Made by a program: the position numbers and the translations under genes
Shown: positions 8,326 through 17,889 of the stretch, piece by piece
Position numbering within the stretch: position 1 is the stretch's first letter
Layout: every line of letters begins with the position of its first letter
Notes under the pieces: generated by a model
What the model saw: only the letters and a program-made list of their open reading frames with translations
What the model was told of the DNA's origin: nothing
Database searches by the model: none
Assembly: GCA_963662175.1 (NCBI GenBank)
Contig: OY759227.1
Location: 9,890,501 to 9,954,500, forward strand
DNA from: Aradus depressus
Lineage: Eukaryota; Arthropoda; Insecta; Hemiptera; Aradidae
Reading direction: 5' to 3'
DNA: 64,000 nt

Positions 8326-8507
8326 GACTTCTAACTTACGATACAGCAAGCCCTTACCATTGTTTAGCTTATAATGGATTCATAAGAGGAGGAGGACAGA
8401 ACTGTATACAATGTGTTCACTGTCATCTAAAGGTTGCAATTCCACTAACATCATGTCCCTATCTTCAACATAAATTGGAGAGTCGTCAGTGTATATTAAC
8501 CATTTAA
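8322..8507 (+). CDS. possible Cys-rich continuation or small frame (61 codons)
   Basis: An open frame without an ATG overlaps the end of the 160-aa gene by 4 bp. It encodes a Cys/His-rich stretch (CIQCVHCHLKV, then TSCPYLQHKLESRQC). The spacing of Cys and His faintly recalls a zinc-binding BIR-like core. It may be a frameshifted part of the preceding or following gene, or chance. No function is assigned. Confidence 0.25.
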   Translation: MRLLTYDTASPYHCLAYNGFIRGGGQNCIQCVHCHLKVAIPLTSCPYLQHKLESRQCILTI

Positions 8508-8530
8508 TTGTGAGCTGCTGCAACGTGAAC

Positions 8531-8812
8531 ATGGAACAGGCACTGCACCTTCTTTCCTTAACTGATATTTGGTACTTGGAACCTTACCAACTTCAAGCTT
8601 TACCTAAAGCCCTTGTTCTATACTTTTATGATTTCGCAATCGACTACAGATGGGATGATCTCCCAGAAGACTGGAGAAATGATCCTGACTTTCAACAATG
8701 TCGCCGATGTTCAAACCACTCAGGTGCTGGAGACACGAGCACCCAGATTGACGCGCCAGCTCCCATGATAAAACATTGTTTACATTGTGCTTCTAAACTT
8801 AAAACATTGTAG
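8531..8812 (+). CDS. 93-aa protein with two CxxC pairs, unknown
   Basis: The first ATG is at 8531; the frame is open from 8489 through a GTG. The N-terminal half is Leu/Tyr-rich and predicted helical (ALHLLSLTDIWYLEPYQL). The C-terminal half carries CRRCSNH and, 30 residues later, HCLHCASK, an arrangement able to bind one zinc ion. I do not recognise the family. It is the last gene of the plus-strand block and is followed within 20 bp by an AATAAA signal. Confidence 0.5.
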   Translation: MEQALHLLSLTDIWYLEPYQLQALPKALVLYFYDFAIDYRWDDLPEDWRNDPDFQQCRRCSNHSGAGDTSTQIDAPAPMIKHCLHCASKLKTL

Positions 8813-8831
8813 AAAAAAAAAAAGTTTACTC

Positions 8832-8837
8832 AATAAA
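8832..8837 (+). terminator. polyadenylation signal of the plus-strand block
   Basis: AATAAA stands 20 bp after the last plus-strand stop codon, in AT-rich DNA. From 8838 to 9128 there is only AT-rich spacer between convergent gene ends. Confidence 0.6.
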
Positions 8838-9128
8838 AAGTTTTTGAATTTATATATCTTTGAACTTATTTTGCTCCCTCAAAAATCATAGAAACATTTT
8901 TTTTTTGTTTTTACATACTCTGACATTTTGATAACTCATTGGTAAAGAGGAAAAGAGAGAAAAAAAAATCTGATTAAAGTTAATATTTATTAAATAATTC
9001 AAAATACATGATATTCCAATATTTATTTTTTTACAAATGGATCATAAATTTCATTTCATAGAAAAAACAAACAAATTATGACATTTAACACAATTCAAAA
9101 GTTTATGTTCAAGTTTACAAATATGAAG

Positions 9129-9707
9129 TTACTTTTTATTAATCAACTCTGAATACATAATGTTCCAGTCCACAGTGTTTATTAGGTTAGTAAGAGATGA
9201 ATCACAAATTTCATTTTCATTAAAATATTGACAACATTTTTCTTTAATACAATTCAAAAGTTTCATACATTCATTAACATGCCCAAAACTGTTGACAAAA
9301 TATAAGGACTCTGACTTTGTCAATTTAATTTCTGGAGAAATAATTTTCATATTTGGTACAGATGTTTCAACAGAATCAACCACCCAAGGATAGCTATTAA
9401 ATATTGTTAGTGAACGATTTCTCCCTCCGCTGATAAATGATAATGCAATGTTTTTAAAATGAAAAGTTTCGAAACTATCTTCTTCTAATCTTCTTCTTTT
9501 TTTGGATTGAAAATAACTTTGAATAACCTCTTTTTTCGATGTTATCATCCCCCATTCTGTAATGTCTATATAAATACAAGTATTTTTGTGAGCACATAGA
9601 GCAATTGATGGAATATTGTCAAGAAGTCCCACTTTAACACTTTTTGTATGAGTCTTATTTAGAGAAAACTCAGTCACTAATCTATAACACATCGTAGAAG
9701 TGTACAC
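9129..9707 (-). CDS. 192-aa insect Polinton-associated protein, unknown
   Basis: The sequence holds two regions: residues 30-110, with predicted strands (NIPSIALCAHKNTCIYIDI, FKNIALSFISGGRNRSLTIF), and a helical Cys-rich end (LLNCIKEKCCQYFNENEICD). A basic patch, KKRRRLEED, could act as a nuclear localisation signal. Similar proteins occur in several insect genomes. The N-terminal half is loosely like a small PC4-type DNA-binding fold, which I would not claim without a structure search. Two Mets (1 and 6) are possible starts. It lies alone between the convergent ends at 8.8 kb and a 0.87-kb spacer. Confidence 0.5.
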   Translation of the reverse strand: MYTSTMCYRLVTEFSLNKTHTKSVKVGLLDNIPSIALCAHKNTCIYIDITEWGMITSKKEVIQSYFQSKKRRRLEEDSFETFHFKNIALSFISGGRNRSLTIFNSYPWVVDSVETSVPNMKIISPEIKLTKSESLYFVNSFGHVNECMKLLNCIKEKCCQYFNENEICDSSLTNLINTVDWNIMYSELINKK

Positions 9708-9839
9708 AAGCTCGTTTCAAACTAGACTAGCTGAAGGCTACAGCTAAGCTTTACAAAAAGAGGAGGGGGAATCAGGTTTTTTTTTTTTTAGTCATATGCT
9801 ATGATAAAAATACAACAATAAAATACAAAAAGTAATTAA

Positions 9840-10374
9840 GAGCTAAGCCTACTTAAAATTCAAAAAAGTAAAAGCTATCTACCATATTTAAAATTAGGTG
9901 TAATAGTAATTTAATTATATTAAACAATAATATATGAGACGAATAGTAAAATTATGCAAACAACATTTATATATATATATATTTTTTTTTTTAACCCTAC
10001 ATTTTAAATAATCTTTTTATGAAAATATAAAAGTGAATCGTATATAATGATCATAAAAATTCAAGAAAGTAAAAGCCAAGTCCACTAAATATACTGTAGA
10101 ACTGGAGCGTGAGCTAAGCCTACTCAAGATTCAAAAAAGTAAAAGCTAAGTACCATATTTAAAATTATGCACAATAGTATTATATTAAACAATAAAATAA
10201 GAGAAGAATAGTAAAAACATGCAAACAAAATTTCTATATAAATATATATACCTATATATATATATTTTCACTCCTACATTTTAAATAACCTTTTTATGAA
10301 AATATAAAAGTAAATCGTATATAATGATCATAAAAATTCAAAAAAATAAAAGCCAAGTCCACTAAATATACTAT
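9840..10374. repeat. tandem duplication of a 270-bp AT-rich unit
   Basis: Unit 1 (9840-10110) and unit 2 (from 10111) both run from GAGCTAAGCCTACT through ATGATCATAAAAATTCAA to AAGCCAAGTCCACTAAATATACT. The units differ by scattered substitutions and by the length of a TATATA tract. The array sits between the 192-aa gene and the end of PolB. No reading frame is conserved. The rest of the 9708-10574 spacer shows nothing else. Confidence 0.8.
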
Positions 10375-10574
10375 ATTTAAAAGTATTTCTACATTTAATA
10401 ATGTAAATCTAGAAAGTTTGAACTGGGGAGTTCAAGGCGCAAGTAAGCCAAATTCAGTACTTCATATATTGAAATATAAGTAAAGAAATAATTGATGTTG
10501 GTCTACTTACGTCTCTGAACCCTCATATAAAAGGTGATTAATAGTTGGTTAGAAAATACACATATATAAAAATA

Positions 10575-13500
10575 TTAACAAGATTTTTTTGCTTCTTCAT
10601 TTAATCTAAAATGACCAAAGGCTAAGGTGTTAATATTATCTGGTAATATATGACGTTTATTATCATAATGTGAAAGTGCTAGTTTCTTTTCTTCTATAGT
10701 GAAAATATTGTGTTTTTTTGATCTAATGTTTCTAAAACTAGTATATTTACATTCAAATTCTATTAAGGTTTTGTAAAAATCATCAAAAGTTATGTGATTT
10801 TTAATTGAACTGTATTTTATACCTTTTATAACTTTTTTTACAAGCTGTTGTGCTTTAAAAGAATAAACTTTAGATTTTAAACCAACATATTCCAACAGTA
10901 TGTCACCCATTAACTCATCTTTCCATTTACCTAAACTTCGTTTATTCTCATTAGAGTGTAAGAAATGAGATAAATTATAATCTGAAGTGTCCAACTCATT
11001 AAGAAGTCCAACCATGTCTTGATAAACATCATTTGTCTTGATTGAATAAAACAAGCTGTCCGTGTCTGTATAAAGTAGTTTCAGTCTGTCGAGCCCGTAT
11101 TTATTTAACATTATATCGTAATGAAATCGATAAAGCACTGTTTTTGAAATCTCCAATATAGAAAAACCTATGTAAATTGGTTTATTGAATAGTATATTTT
11201 CCTGTCTCAAATGAACTATCCCGAAGTTATCATTAAATACATTACACTCCTCAAAATTTGTTTTACTGATATATTTTAATAGCTGTTTTTCAGTAGTTAC
11301 TATTCTACGTTTTTTTCTTTTCCGAATGTTTTCTATACTTTTTCCAAAAATAGCATTATTCAAGAGTTTAAATTGAACTTTTTCGAATTCATTTTTCGCA
11401 TTTTTCCGCTTTTCTGTATTAAATACTATATAAGGTGCTAACCATTTAGATTGTGTGAATTTTAATATTCTATGAATTTTTATAATTTCTAATCCATGGT
11501 TTAACGCTTGTCTTAATACTGTATAATGAACAATGTACCTAATTTTATCAGATAGAGTATTCATAAGTTTAGGAAATTTGGATCCGTCTGGTGGGTTTTT
11601 CTTTTCGCATAAGAAGGGTAATGAGTTGTGTAAGTCATGAAGGGTGGGCGAATATCGAATATCAGCTTCCAATATGTACCCGATTTCGGAATCCGTATTC
11701 AAATTTTCTATATTGAATGTTTGTGGATTAACCCACTCGAAATTTTTATAAGGAAGCATTTCACACATGGCAAAACCATACAGATTATTTGCGTCTAGGT
11801 AAAGCAAATAATTGTCTGATAAGTTTGGATTATAATCACTCATGTATTTATTATTAGCTTTTGAATATCTTGTTATACATTGCGTGATCTCTCCACGGAT
11901 ACCTGCTTCAATTAACAAAAGTTTCTCGTAATCTGATATCAACTCAAGCTCTACTTTCGTGAAAATAAGCATAGCATCCCAACTGTAACCAGGTATTGAG
12001 TAGTACCAGACAGGATCAAGCCTATAATATTCTAGACAAACATTTCTAAAATTCTCGAATACCTCGCAAAGTAAGATAACGTCGACTTTCAAATATAATT
12101 CCAAATATGTTTGTAAATTAACAATTTTAAATTTCCCCCAAACATTAAGAGCGTGTTGATAGTCTTCCTGACTAATAGAGTTTTCATTTAAGCTGTCATA
12201 GAATTTCTCTTTTGGTGGGAGACTTGTTTCATTTAGAACTTCAATATTTTTTAAATAGTCATATGGGAAAACGCCTTTTCTTTTAACTAATGCATTCTCA
12301 TCAGGTTCAGGGAAAAATGTATCTATTTCAGGTGTCGTATTAAGAAATGAAGCTAATTTTCCTAAACTGTAAGACATAAATATATAACTATCCAAAAAAC
12401 GTAATTCTAACCCATTAATTGTTTTTGAAAATGATATATAAACTTCATCCGATGAGGGTATCACATCAATTTCACCTCCATCACTCGATAAAGCCTTCAA
12501 AAGTATATGAAAATCATATTTAGAACCACTATGTAGCAGAATCGGTATGAACTTTGGTTTTCTTAATAACAAATTACAGTTTGAATGACAAATAAATCGC
12601 ATTTTGCCTGTAAAATGACAGTGATCTAAAACTCTTTCTTCCGCCTCCATTGGTTTCCCACAGACTTCGCAAATATTAACTTTTTCAATTTTATCTAAAT
12701 CAGAGTCATTTAACGGTTCCATGGCTACATTTTTATCATAAAACGTTTTGATGATTTTAACTAAATTAGTAAGGTATTCAATAAATCTACTCATTACATC
12801 TGGCCCAGTATAAATAAATGGTTCACTTGATAGTAAGGGACTACTCACAATAGATTTTAAATATAATCCACAACTTATGACAGAATGTTTTTGGACAGGT
12901 TTACTTTGAATTTCGGTTTTGATTTTTTTACTTAGAGGTTCAAATTCAATCGGCTCAAGTATACATTCAAAATCAGCGTAAATAACAAATGGAACTTTCT
13001 GAAGATGCCTGTAATTTTTGAATTTTAATGTTTCACCGTCATTAGGTAAATCTATTCTTGTTTCTGTGTGCTTATAACATAAAAGTTTATGTTCAGCATA
13101 TAGCATTTCTGCTGACTTCCTAGATGTTGCGTAAAAATAGGAAAAGCAACGTTTACATATTAAAAAAGGGCTTCCATTATGGTTTTTCGTCAGTTGGGAT
13201 CTAACCAATCTCTTGAAATTTTTAATCCAGCAATAATGAGAAGTTTCTTCTGTTTTTAAATAAAGTAAATCGAAATGACATAATTCCTCTTTTTGACTAA
13301 TTTTTAATGGGTAGACTTTATTAGTTCTGTCTAGGCCGTAGACGTTACAACTAACTTTATTAATTTTTTCAAAAGTTTTTATATCTTTTAACTGTGTTGG
13401 AAATGATATACAATCGAAATTTAAGGGGGAAGTAACTTTTTTATACATTTCTATATTGTAAAGAGCATTTTTTGTTTTCATTAGATAACCTAAAATAGCA

Positions 13501-14039
13501 TATTTAAAACAGTAATTATCGTTATTATGAATGTTAATTACAGCTTTTCGATTTTCTATTACTTTAGGCAAAGGAATAAAGCTATTTCCCTTTAATGGAA
13601 TGTATCTATAGATTTTTAATAATAGAAAGTTGATTTTATTTACACTCCAACCGCTGCCTCCTTTTATTTCCATTGTGTCATGCTCATTTAATAGCTGAGA
13701 AAATGATTTGGTTATAAGCTTGTGCAAATTGGATGAAGAATCCAAGTCTTTTAATCGGGTTTTAAATTGTGTTTTCTTTACAATTTCGTCACCTTCAGAA
13801 AGTTTTACGTGCTCACATTCGAGTATAAACTGAACTTTTATAGTAAACCATTCTTGAATTTTTTTTTGAAGTTTTTCGTAGACATTGTTTTCCAAACTAT
13901 TTAAAAAAGTTGTAATATTCTTTATACATTTAATATTTTCATATGTTTGAAAGTCTAGAACATTATTTAAGTTGTTTCTTAATAATTGAATACTTTCTGA
14001 TTTTTGCTGTGCAATAGAATAATTTGATGTATTCGTCAT
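10575..14039 (-). CDS. protein-primed family B DNA polymerase of Polinton 1
   Basis: The 1154-aa polymerase would replicate the element. The 3'-5' exonuclease motifs are D356-x-E358 (YADFECILE), ExoII at KYD509FH and ExoIII at Y649-x3-D653 (YLKVDVILL). Polymerase motifs are A at D749 (LYLDANNLYGFA), B at K891-NN-x3-G899 (KLLNNAIFGK) and C at YTDTDS 990-995. An insertion between exonuclease motifs I and II is a zinc-bound endonuclease VII/HNH-like module (CEVC at 457, DHCHFTGKMRFICHSNCN from 472). Residues 167-275 resemble an OTU-type cysteine peptidase (NNDNYCF with C177, SHYCWI with H268). A C-x2-C zinc site follows at 295-298. The frame is complete and ends near the Polinton-wide HFRLN motif. 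Confidence 0.93.
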   Translation of the reverse strand: MTNTSNYSIAQQKSESIQLLRNNLNNVLDFQTYENIKCIKNITTFLNSLENNVYEKLQKKIQEWFTIKVQFILECEHVKLSEGDEIVKKTQFKTRLKDLDSSSNLHKLITKSFSQLLNEHDTMEIKGGSGWSVNKINFLLLKIYRYIPLKGNSFIPLPKVIENRKAVINIHNNDNYCFKYAILGYLMKTKNALYNIEMYKKVTSPLNFDCISFPTQLKDIKTFEKINKVSCNVYGLDRTNKVYPLKISQKEELCHFDLLYLKTEETSHYCWIKNFKRLVRSQLTKNHNGSPFLICKRCFSYFYATSRKSAEMLYAEHKLLCYKHTETRIDLPNDGETLKFKNYRHLQKVPFVIYADFECILEPIEFEPLSKKIKTEIQSKPVQKHSVISCGLYLKSIVSSPLLSSEPFIYTGPDVMSRFIEYLTNLVKIIKTFYDKNVAMEPLNDSDLDKIEKVNICEVCGKPMEAEERVLDHCHFTGKMRFICHSNCNLLLRKPKFIPILLHSGSKYDFHILLKALSSDGGEIDVIPSSDEVYISFSKTINGLELRFLDSYIFMSYSLGKLASFLNTTPEIDTFFPEPDENALVKRKGVFPYDYLKNIEVLNETSLPPKEKFYDSLNENSISQEDYQHALNVWGKFKIVNLQTYLELYLKVDVILLCEVFENFRNVCLEYYRLDPVWYYSIPGYSWDAMLIFTKVELELISDYEKLLLIEAGIRGEITQCITRYSKANNKYMSDYNPNLSDNYLLYLDANNLYGFAMCEMLPYKNFEWVNPQTFNIENLNTDSEIGYILEADIRYSPTLHDLHNSLPFLCEKKNPPDGSKFPKLMNTLSDKIRYIVHYTVLRQALNHGLEIIKIHRILKFTQSKWLAPYIVFNTEKRKNAKNEFEKVQFKLLNNAIFGKSIENIRKRKKRRIVTTEKQLLKYISKTNFEECNVFNDNFGIVHLRQENILFNKPIYIGFSILEISKTVLYRFHYDIMLNKYGLDRLKLLYTDTDSLFYSIKTNDVYQDMVGLLNELDTSDYNLSHFLHSNENKRSLGKWKDELMGDILLEYVGLKSKVYSFKAQQLVKKVIKGIKYSSIKNHITFDDFYKTLIEFECKYTSFRNIRSKKHNIFTIEEKKLALSHYDNKRHILPDNINTLAFGHFRLNEEAKKSC

Positions 14040-14329
14040 CTTGTTATGTTGTGCCTGTTCAGATTATAAAGATTTTTGAATACTTTTCCACAAATGTGAC
14101 ATAATTTTGAATCCATCTTCCCCTCCCTCTACCTTAACCGTCTATAAACTATTAATCACCTTTCAATGTTATGCTGCGCTGACTGGAAGGGATAACTGGA
14201 AACGTATTACCCTGGGGGAGTCCAATTATAAAAATTCAAGGATGAATGCGTTTCCTTTGTATTTGAGTTTTAACCCACCTGTGAAATAAAAAAAAAAATA
14301 ATAAAATAAATTTAAAAACAAATAGATAC
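14040..14329. other. spacer upstream of PolB
   Basis: AT-rich spacer between the PolB start and the downstream end of the 94-aa gene. No TATA-plus-initiator pair is clear on either strand and no repeat was seen. Confidence 0.5.
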
Positions 14330-14614
14330 CTACATTGAGTGATGATTATTTTTTAGTAATAGGTACTTAATTGTAGTAATACCTTTATAGTTGCATTCAT
14401 AGCATTCACTTTTTATAAGTATATCAGAATAGCGTTTTGGTAAATATACTCGTGTAACCAATTGACCTTTTTTTATTGTAGCGATTATCGCATCTCCAAA
14501 GTTAGTCTTGCTTTTCCTGACAGATGTTATTTCATATACCTCTCCCACTTCGAGCGTTTTGAGATTTACGATCTCAATAGATTCCTGATTAAGTTCAAGT
14601 TTAGCTGCTTCCAT
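14330..14614 (-). CDS. 94-aa OB-fold-like small protein, family shared with Polinton 3
   Basis: It has a single exon. The core is LEVGEVYEITSVRKSKTNFG, then AIIATIKKG and the family signature VYLPKRYSDIL. It ends with CNYKGITTIKYLLLK, which corresponds to the separately encoded last exon of the two copies at 62578-62995 and 63222-63757. The pattern of about five short strands with a central Gly fits an OB fold, so single-strand DNA binding during replication is a plausible role beside PolB. That role is inference, since no family with known function is recognised from sequence. A 17-A run lies just upstream of the ATG. Confidence 0.6.
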   Translation of the reverse strand: MEAAKLELNQESIEIVNLKTLEVGEVYEITSVRKSKTNFGDAIIATIKKGQLVTRVYLPKRYSDILIKSECYECNYKGITTIKYLLLKNNHHSM

Positions 14615-14706
14615 CTATACTTGAAAAAAAAAAAAAAAAAACCTAAAAAAGTTTTATATTTCACTTAACTGAATGAATGGAAAAAGCAAAATATATATAT
14701 AGATCT

Positions 14707-15106
14707 ATTCGAGTTGAACGTGTGTTAAATAGGAAACCCTTTTTTTAATGCTTCTCTATATTCATATTCCATCAAATTCTTAGAACATTGGTCACAGAAC
14801 CAAAAATTCGTTTCATGCATCTCACTTATTTGTTCCTCACAATTAAAACATTTTATAGATTTATAAATATTGTATTCAGGCACATTTTCTGTTACAGTTG
14901 AGTGTAAATACACGAATCGTGAACTTCTTCGTTGAAATGAAAACTTTTCGATAGCACAGGAACAACAAGATATTGTATAGTTTTCATTGATAAGAATATT
15001 GTAATATCTTGCTTCTACACAAAAGTATTTTGGCTGATAGAGAGATAAAGACATGATCACTAACCTTGTTTGTTGGGCTAAGAATCGTCGCACGTTCAAC
15101 TCGAAT
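14707..15106. repeat. 16-bp inverted repeat bracketing the zinc-ribbon gene
   Basis: ATTCGAGTTGAACGTG at 14707-14722 is the exact reverse complement of 15091-15106. The two arms enclose the gene at 14725-15054 almost exactly. Confidence 0.75.
14725..15054 (-). CDS. 109-aa Cys-rich protein, probable zinc ribbon, unknown
   Basis: I chose the ATG at 15054 (MSLSLYQPKYFCVEARYYN); the frame is open to 15099 through another ATG. Cys pairs occur as SCCSC, then CFNCEE and CDQCSK, the last two forming a likely zinc ribbon. The middle (RSSRFVYLHSTV) is predicted beta. It is the outermost gene at the right end of Polinton 1, opposite to the integrase end. It lies inside a 16-bp inverted repeat, with a TATATATA element upstream (15143-15152). 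I do not recognise the family. Confidence 0.5.
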   Translation of the reverse strand: MSLSLYQPKYFCVEARYYNILINENYTISCCSCAIEKFSFQRRSSRFVYLHSTVTENVPEYNIYKSIKCFNCEEQISEMHETNFWFCDQCSKNLMEYEYREALKKGFPI

Positions 15107-15884
15107 GGAAAAAGTGGACTCCAAAGAATATTGTAGACTAAGGTATATATACCTACTTGCTGGAGGGGGTGGTGGTCAATCAGAGTGATGGTGGTCTCTC
15201 AGACAAACTCCTTATTTGCTACTTGGATGTTTATGTGGTTCATTATTTGCACATTTGTAAGCAAACGTTAGTTTCATCTTATCTCTGAAAACATTTAATG
15301 TACTTCGTCAGAGCGTGAGGCGGTCTCTTAATAGACTCTAATAGACAGTCTTTACGGCTGGCCTATCAACCGATAGCACTTCACTGGAAATCGTTATTAT
15401 TATTTTCTTCTTGGTTGATGGTCTATAGGTTATTTCTTTGCCTTGAGGGTTCCAAGAACTATTTGCACTTGAAGTAATGTGAGGCTATTTGGAGGAGGGC
15501 GGTTCCTTATATAGATATTCTAATGTATCTAGGGATACTTAGTCTAAGAAGGTTGAAGAAGAAGTGTAAAAAACTCTACGCCTGCAATGAACCTCTCACA
15601 GTCTAGAAGATATTTGTTTTTGTTTTTAATTTCAATTTAAAACATTCTTTTTCAATTTAGCAACGGGGAGGTACTACCTACTGAGTTCAAGATGGTTGGT
15701 TCACAACCCATACCTCAACCCAGAGGAGCTGGGCTAGCTTTGTGGAAGCCTGAGTTTAGCCACACTTAGAAATCCTTACTTCTCGTACCACTGCGGGCTG
15801 ACTAAAGTGGTCAAATTTAACTTCATGTGTATTATAGAGATGTATCAATTTCGAGAACTTTCCGTACAGATACATTTTTTTTCA
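15107..15884. other. non-coding stretch before the right inverted repeat
   Basis: 778 bp without a supported gene. It contains GGTATATATACC at 15142-15153, suitably placed as a TATA element for the minus-strand gene that starts at 15054. The rest shows no reading frame or repeat that I can support. Confidence 0.5.
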
Positions 15885-16449
15885 ATGTAAATTATTTTGT
15901 CCACAGTCCTATCTATGAAAAACCATAGACTTCATTTGTTTAATTCAAATTTCATATCACTGTGTTCGTCTTGAAAAGACCTTTCCAGTGATATGTGAAT
16001 TACCAAAATCAGATCAGTTCCATGAAAGTTACGTTTTTGAAGTGTAAGCAATTAAGACAAGGAGGAACACATTGCTATTTCTCCCTTGAGGATCATGAAT
16101 TTTATTACCTCCATACCAAGTAATGAAAGAAAATCTTTATCCTTCATTTACATCTCACCAATTCATCTTTTTTATTCAAATCAAACTTCCCTGAACTCGT
16201 CATAAAAAGACCTTTCCAATGATATGCTACTCATCAAAATCAGATCAAATCCAAAAAAGTTTAGTTTCTGTAGTACGAGCAATTATCATATATTAACTAG
16301 ACAAGGAGGTGCATGAACAGAGATGACGATAAAGACAGCGACCCATAGACAAAGAGGAGAATAGGAGTGGGAGGCGTTTTGCGATCTCACACAGGCGAGG
16401 GGGGTACAAAAAGACCTCCTCATTCCTCAACGCACAATGTTCCTCTACT
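15885..16449 (-). repeat. right terminal inverted repeat of Polinton 1
   Basis: 565 bp, the inverted partner of 448-1012, ending CCTCTACT next to the AATGTA target duplication. Confidence 0.92.
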
Positions 16450-16455
16450 AATGTA
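16450..16455. repeat. target-site duplication of Polinton 1, right copy
   Basis: AATGTA, identical to 442-447. Confidence 0.9.
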
Positions 16456-16489
16456 AGTAAAATAAAATTTAATGTAAAAAAAAATAGAT

Positions 16490-17160
16490 TGTATGGCTGT
16501 GATAATTTTAGCCAATGGGCAATAAGAGTTTATCCAAAATGGATACCATTTTTCGTCCCCTCGAGATGTACGGTGTGTCTGTGGAGAGGACTGTTCGATG
16601 ATGGTTCAGTAAAAGTGAGTGTAGTGAATAGTAGAAAATGTCAGTGATTTTTTTAAAGCTGTGGTGAGAAGGAAGAAAGGTACTGAGGGGAAGTATCCCG
16701 GAGAACTCCAACCACAAAAGAAATGGAGAACGACGATTATTAGCTAAAACACTTAGAATCCAGAAGAGAGGAGAAGACGTGGCCGCAATGTCGACAACCC
16801 ATACTCAACTTACCACGTTGGAAACAACATTTCACCAACAGGCACAATAGAAGAAAAGAGAGATGTCCCGCAGGTTTAGTTAAATGTTGTGTAAAAAAAA
16901 TAAATATTATATGTGTGTAAAAGTTTTTTGTCACTAACCCAGTAAAAAATATAACTAAGGAAAATTTTATAAACTAGTCTATCAAAATATAAAAATGTAA
17001 CATTTTTTTTCTTACATGTATGACTTTTTATTGATTTTAACCATTTCATAATTATTTAGTAGATATAAAAAAAAAAAAAATTATAAGTCAAGAAAAGAGC
17101 CGTTACAATATATATGATCCTTATGTGGTACAATATAATGTGTGGTATTAATACATTATT
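16490..17160 (+). repeat. dispersed repeat R1, copy in the Polinton 1 flank
   Basis: The central 330 bp (about 16590-16890) is close to 90% identical by eye to 58030-58330, inside the leader of the BEL element. Shared blocks include GGTTCAGT-AAAGTGAGTGTAG and GAAGACGTGGCCGCAAT. Similarity fades outward over about 650 bp. It is in the same orientation in both places. It is most simply a piece of BEL-type leader DNA, read antisense, into which Polinton 1 jumped. No coding function is supported. Confidence 0.7.
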
Positions 17161-17655
17161 CTGATTATAGGATATGTAGGTGTTCAGTTGTCTGCGAGGA
17201 GCAGAGGATTTTGCGGGCTACCGTTCCGTATTAGTGATTACTATAGAGGTATGTATTTAGGAAAAAAGTATTATCTAATAAATTTTAAATATTCAAGTAT
17301 AGTACTTACATGTTTATGTTCTGAAGAAGCGAGTGGAGTTCTAGCGAGGGGAGTGTTAGCTCAGGTTCAGACACTGCAGATAGAGTGAAGTGTCCTCAGT
17401 TTATGGCCCTGTTTATATACCTCAGCTTAGTAAAATAACCAGTCAATAGCAGTTGAGCAGACACATTTAAAAAAGGGAGATAACGTATTATCCCACTAAC
17501 ATGAATCAACATGGCATGATTCAGCCACTGGTTCTATCTCTTCAGGGTTACCCCAATACATCCGATATGATCTCACCACAATATCCAACCATATACTGAT
17601 AAATAATTGATAACACAAGGAAAAATAAATAAAAAAACAAGCAATTTATATTAAT
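17161..17655. other. spacer between the R1 repeat and Polinton 2
   Basis: No supported gene and no terminal inverted repeat matching the far side of Polinton 2. The true left end of Polinton 2 is not visible. Confidence 0.4.
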
Positions 17656-17659
17656 GTAT

Positions 17660-17767
17660 TTATTCAATTAAATCTTTTACAGACACCCATTCTGGCTTCT
17701 CAAAACCAAGGTATTTTACATACAACTTGTTTCCTTTCCGCTTTAACACTTGTTCAACTAAATATAC
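17660..17767 (-). pseudogene. integrase C-terminal chromodomain remnant (Polinton 2)
   Basis: The last 35 codons (starting YLVEQVLKRKGNKLYVKYLG, ending with KDLIE) align with the chromodomain of the Polinton 1 integrase. Everything upstream, including the DDE core, is missing. The preceding sequence belongs to the metalloprotease relic, so a deletion has joined the two genes. Confidence 0.8.
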
Positions 17768-17889
17768 ATATAGTAGTGATATTACGAACTCCCCTTCTGA
17801 GGAAGGGTAATTCGTCTGTAACCAATACTGGTTTTTGAATGTTTGTTTCAGGATCCACTTGTAAAATGTCATCCCATGAAAACGACCAC

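Larger units (their letters stand above)
448..16449. mobile_element. complete Polinton/Maverick element 1 (16.0 kb)
   Basis: The element is 16,002 bp, begins AGTAGAGG and ends CCTCTACT. It has 565-bp terminal inverted repeats and a 6-bp target duplication. It encodes the diagnostic Polinton set: rve-type integrase with chromodomain, protein-primed PolB, packaging ATPase, adenain-like protease, and major and minor jelly-roll capsid proteins. Small proteins seen in insect Polintons are also present. Near-identical inverted repeats suggest fairly recent insertion, but in-frame stops in the major capsid gene and between the pVI-like protein and protease argue that this copy cannot make particles on its own. 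Confidence 0.95.

Noticed and set aside
1089..16449. A bacterial or phage operon, suggested by tight gene overlaps and fibre-like repeats
   Set aside because: Inverted repeats, 6-bp duplication, chromodomain, spliced relatives and flanking insect-type retroelements all indicate a eukaryotic Polinton.
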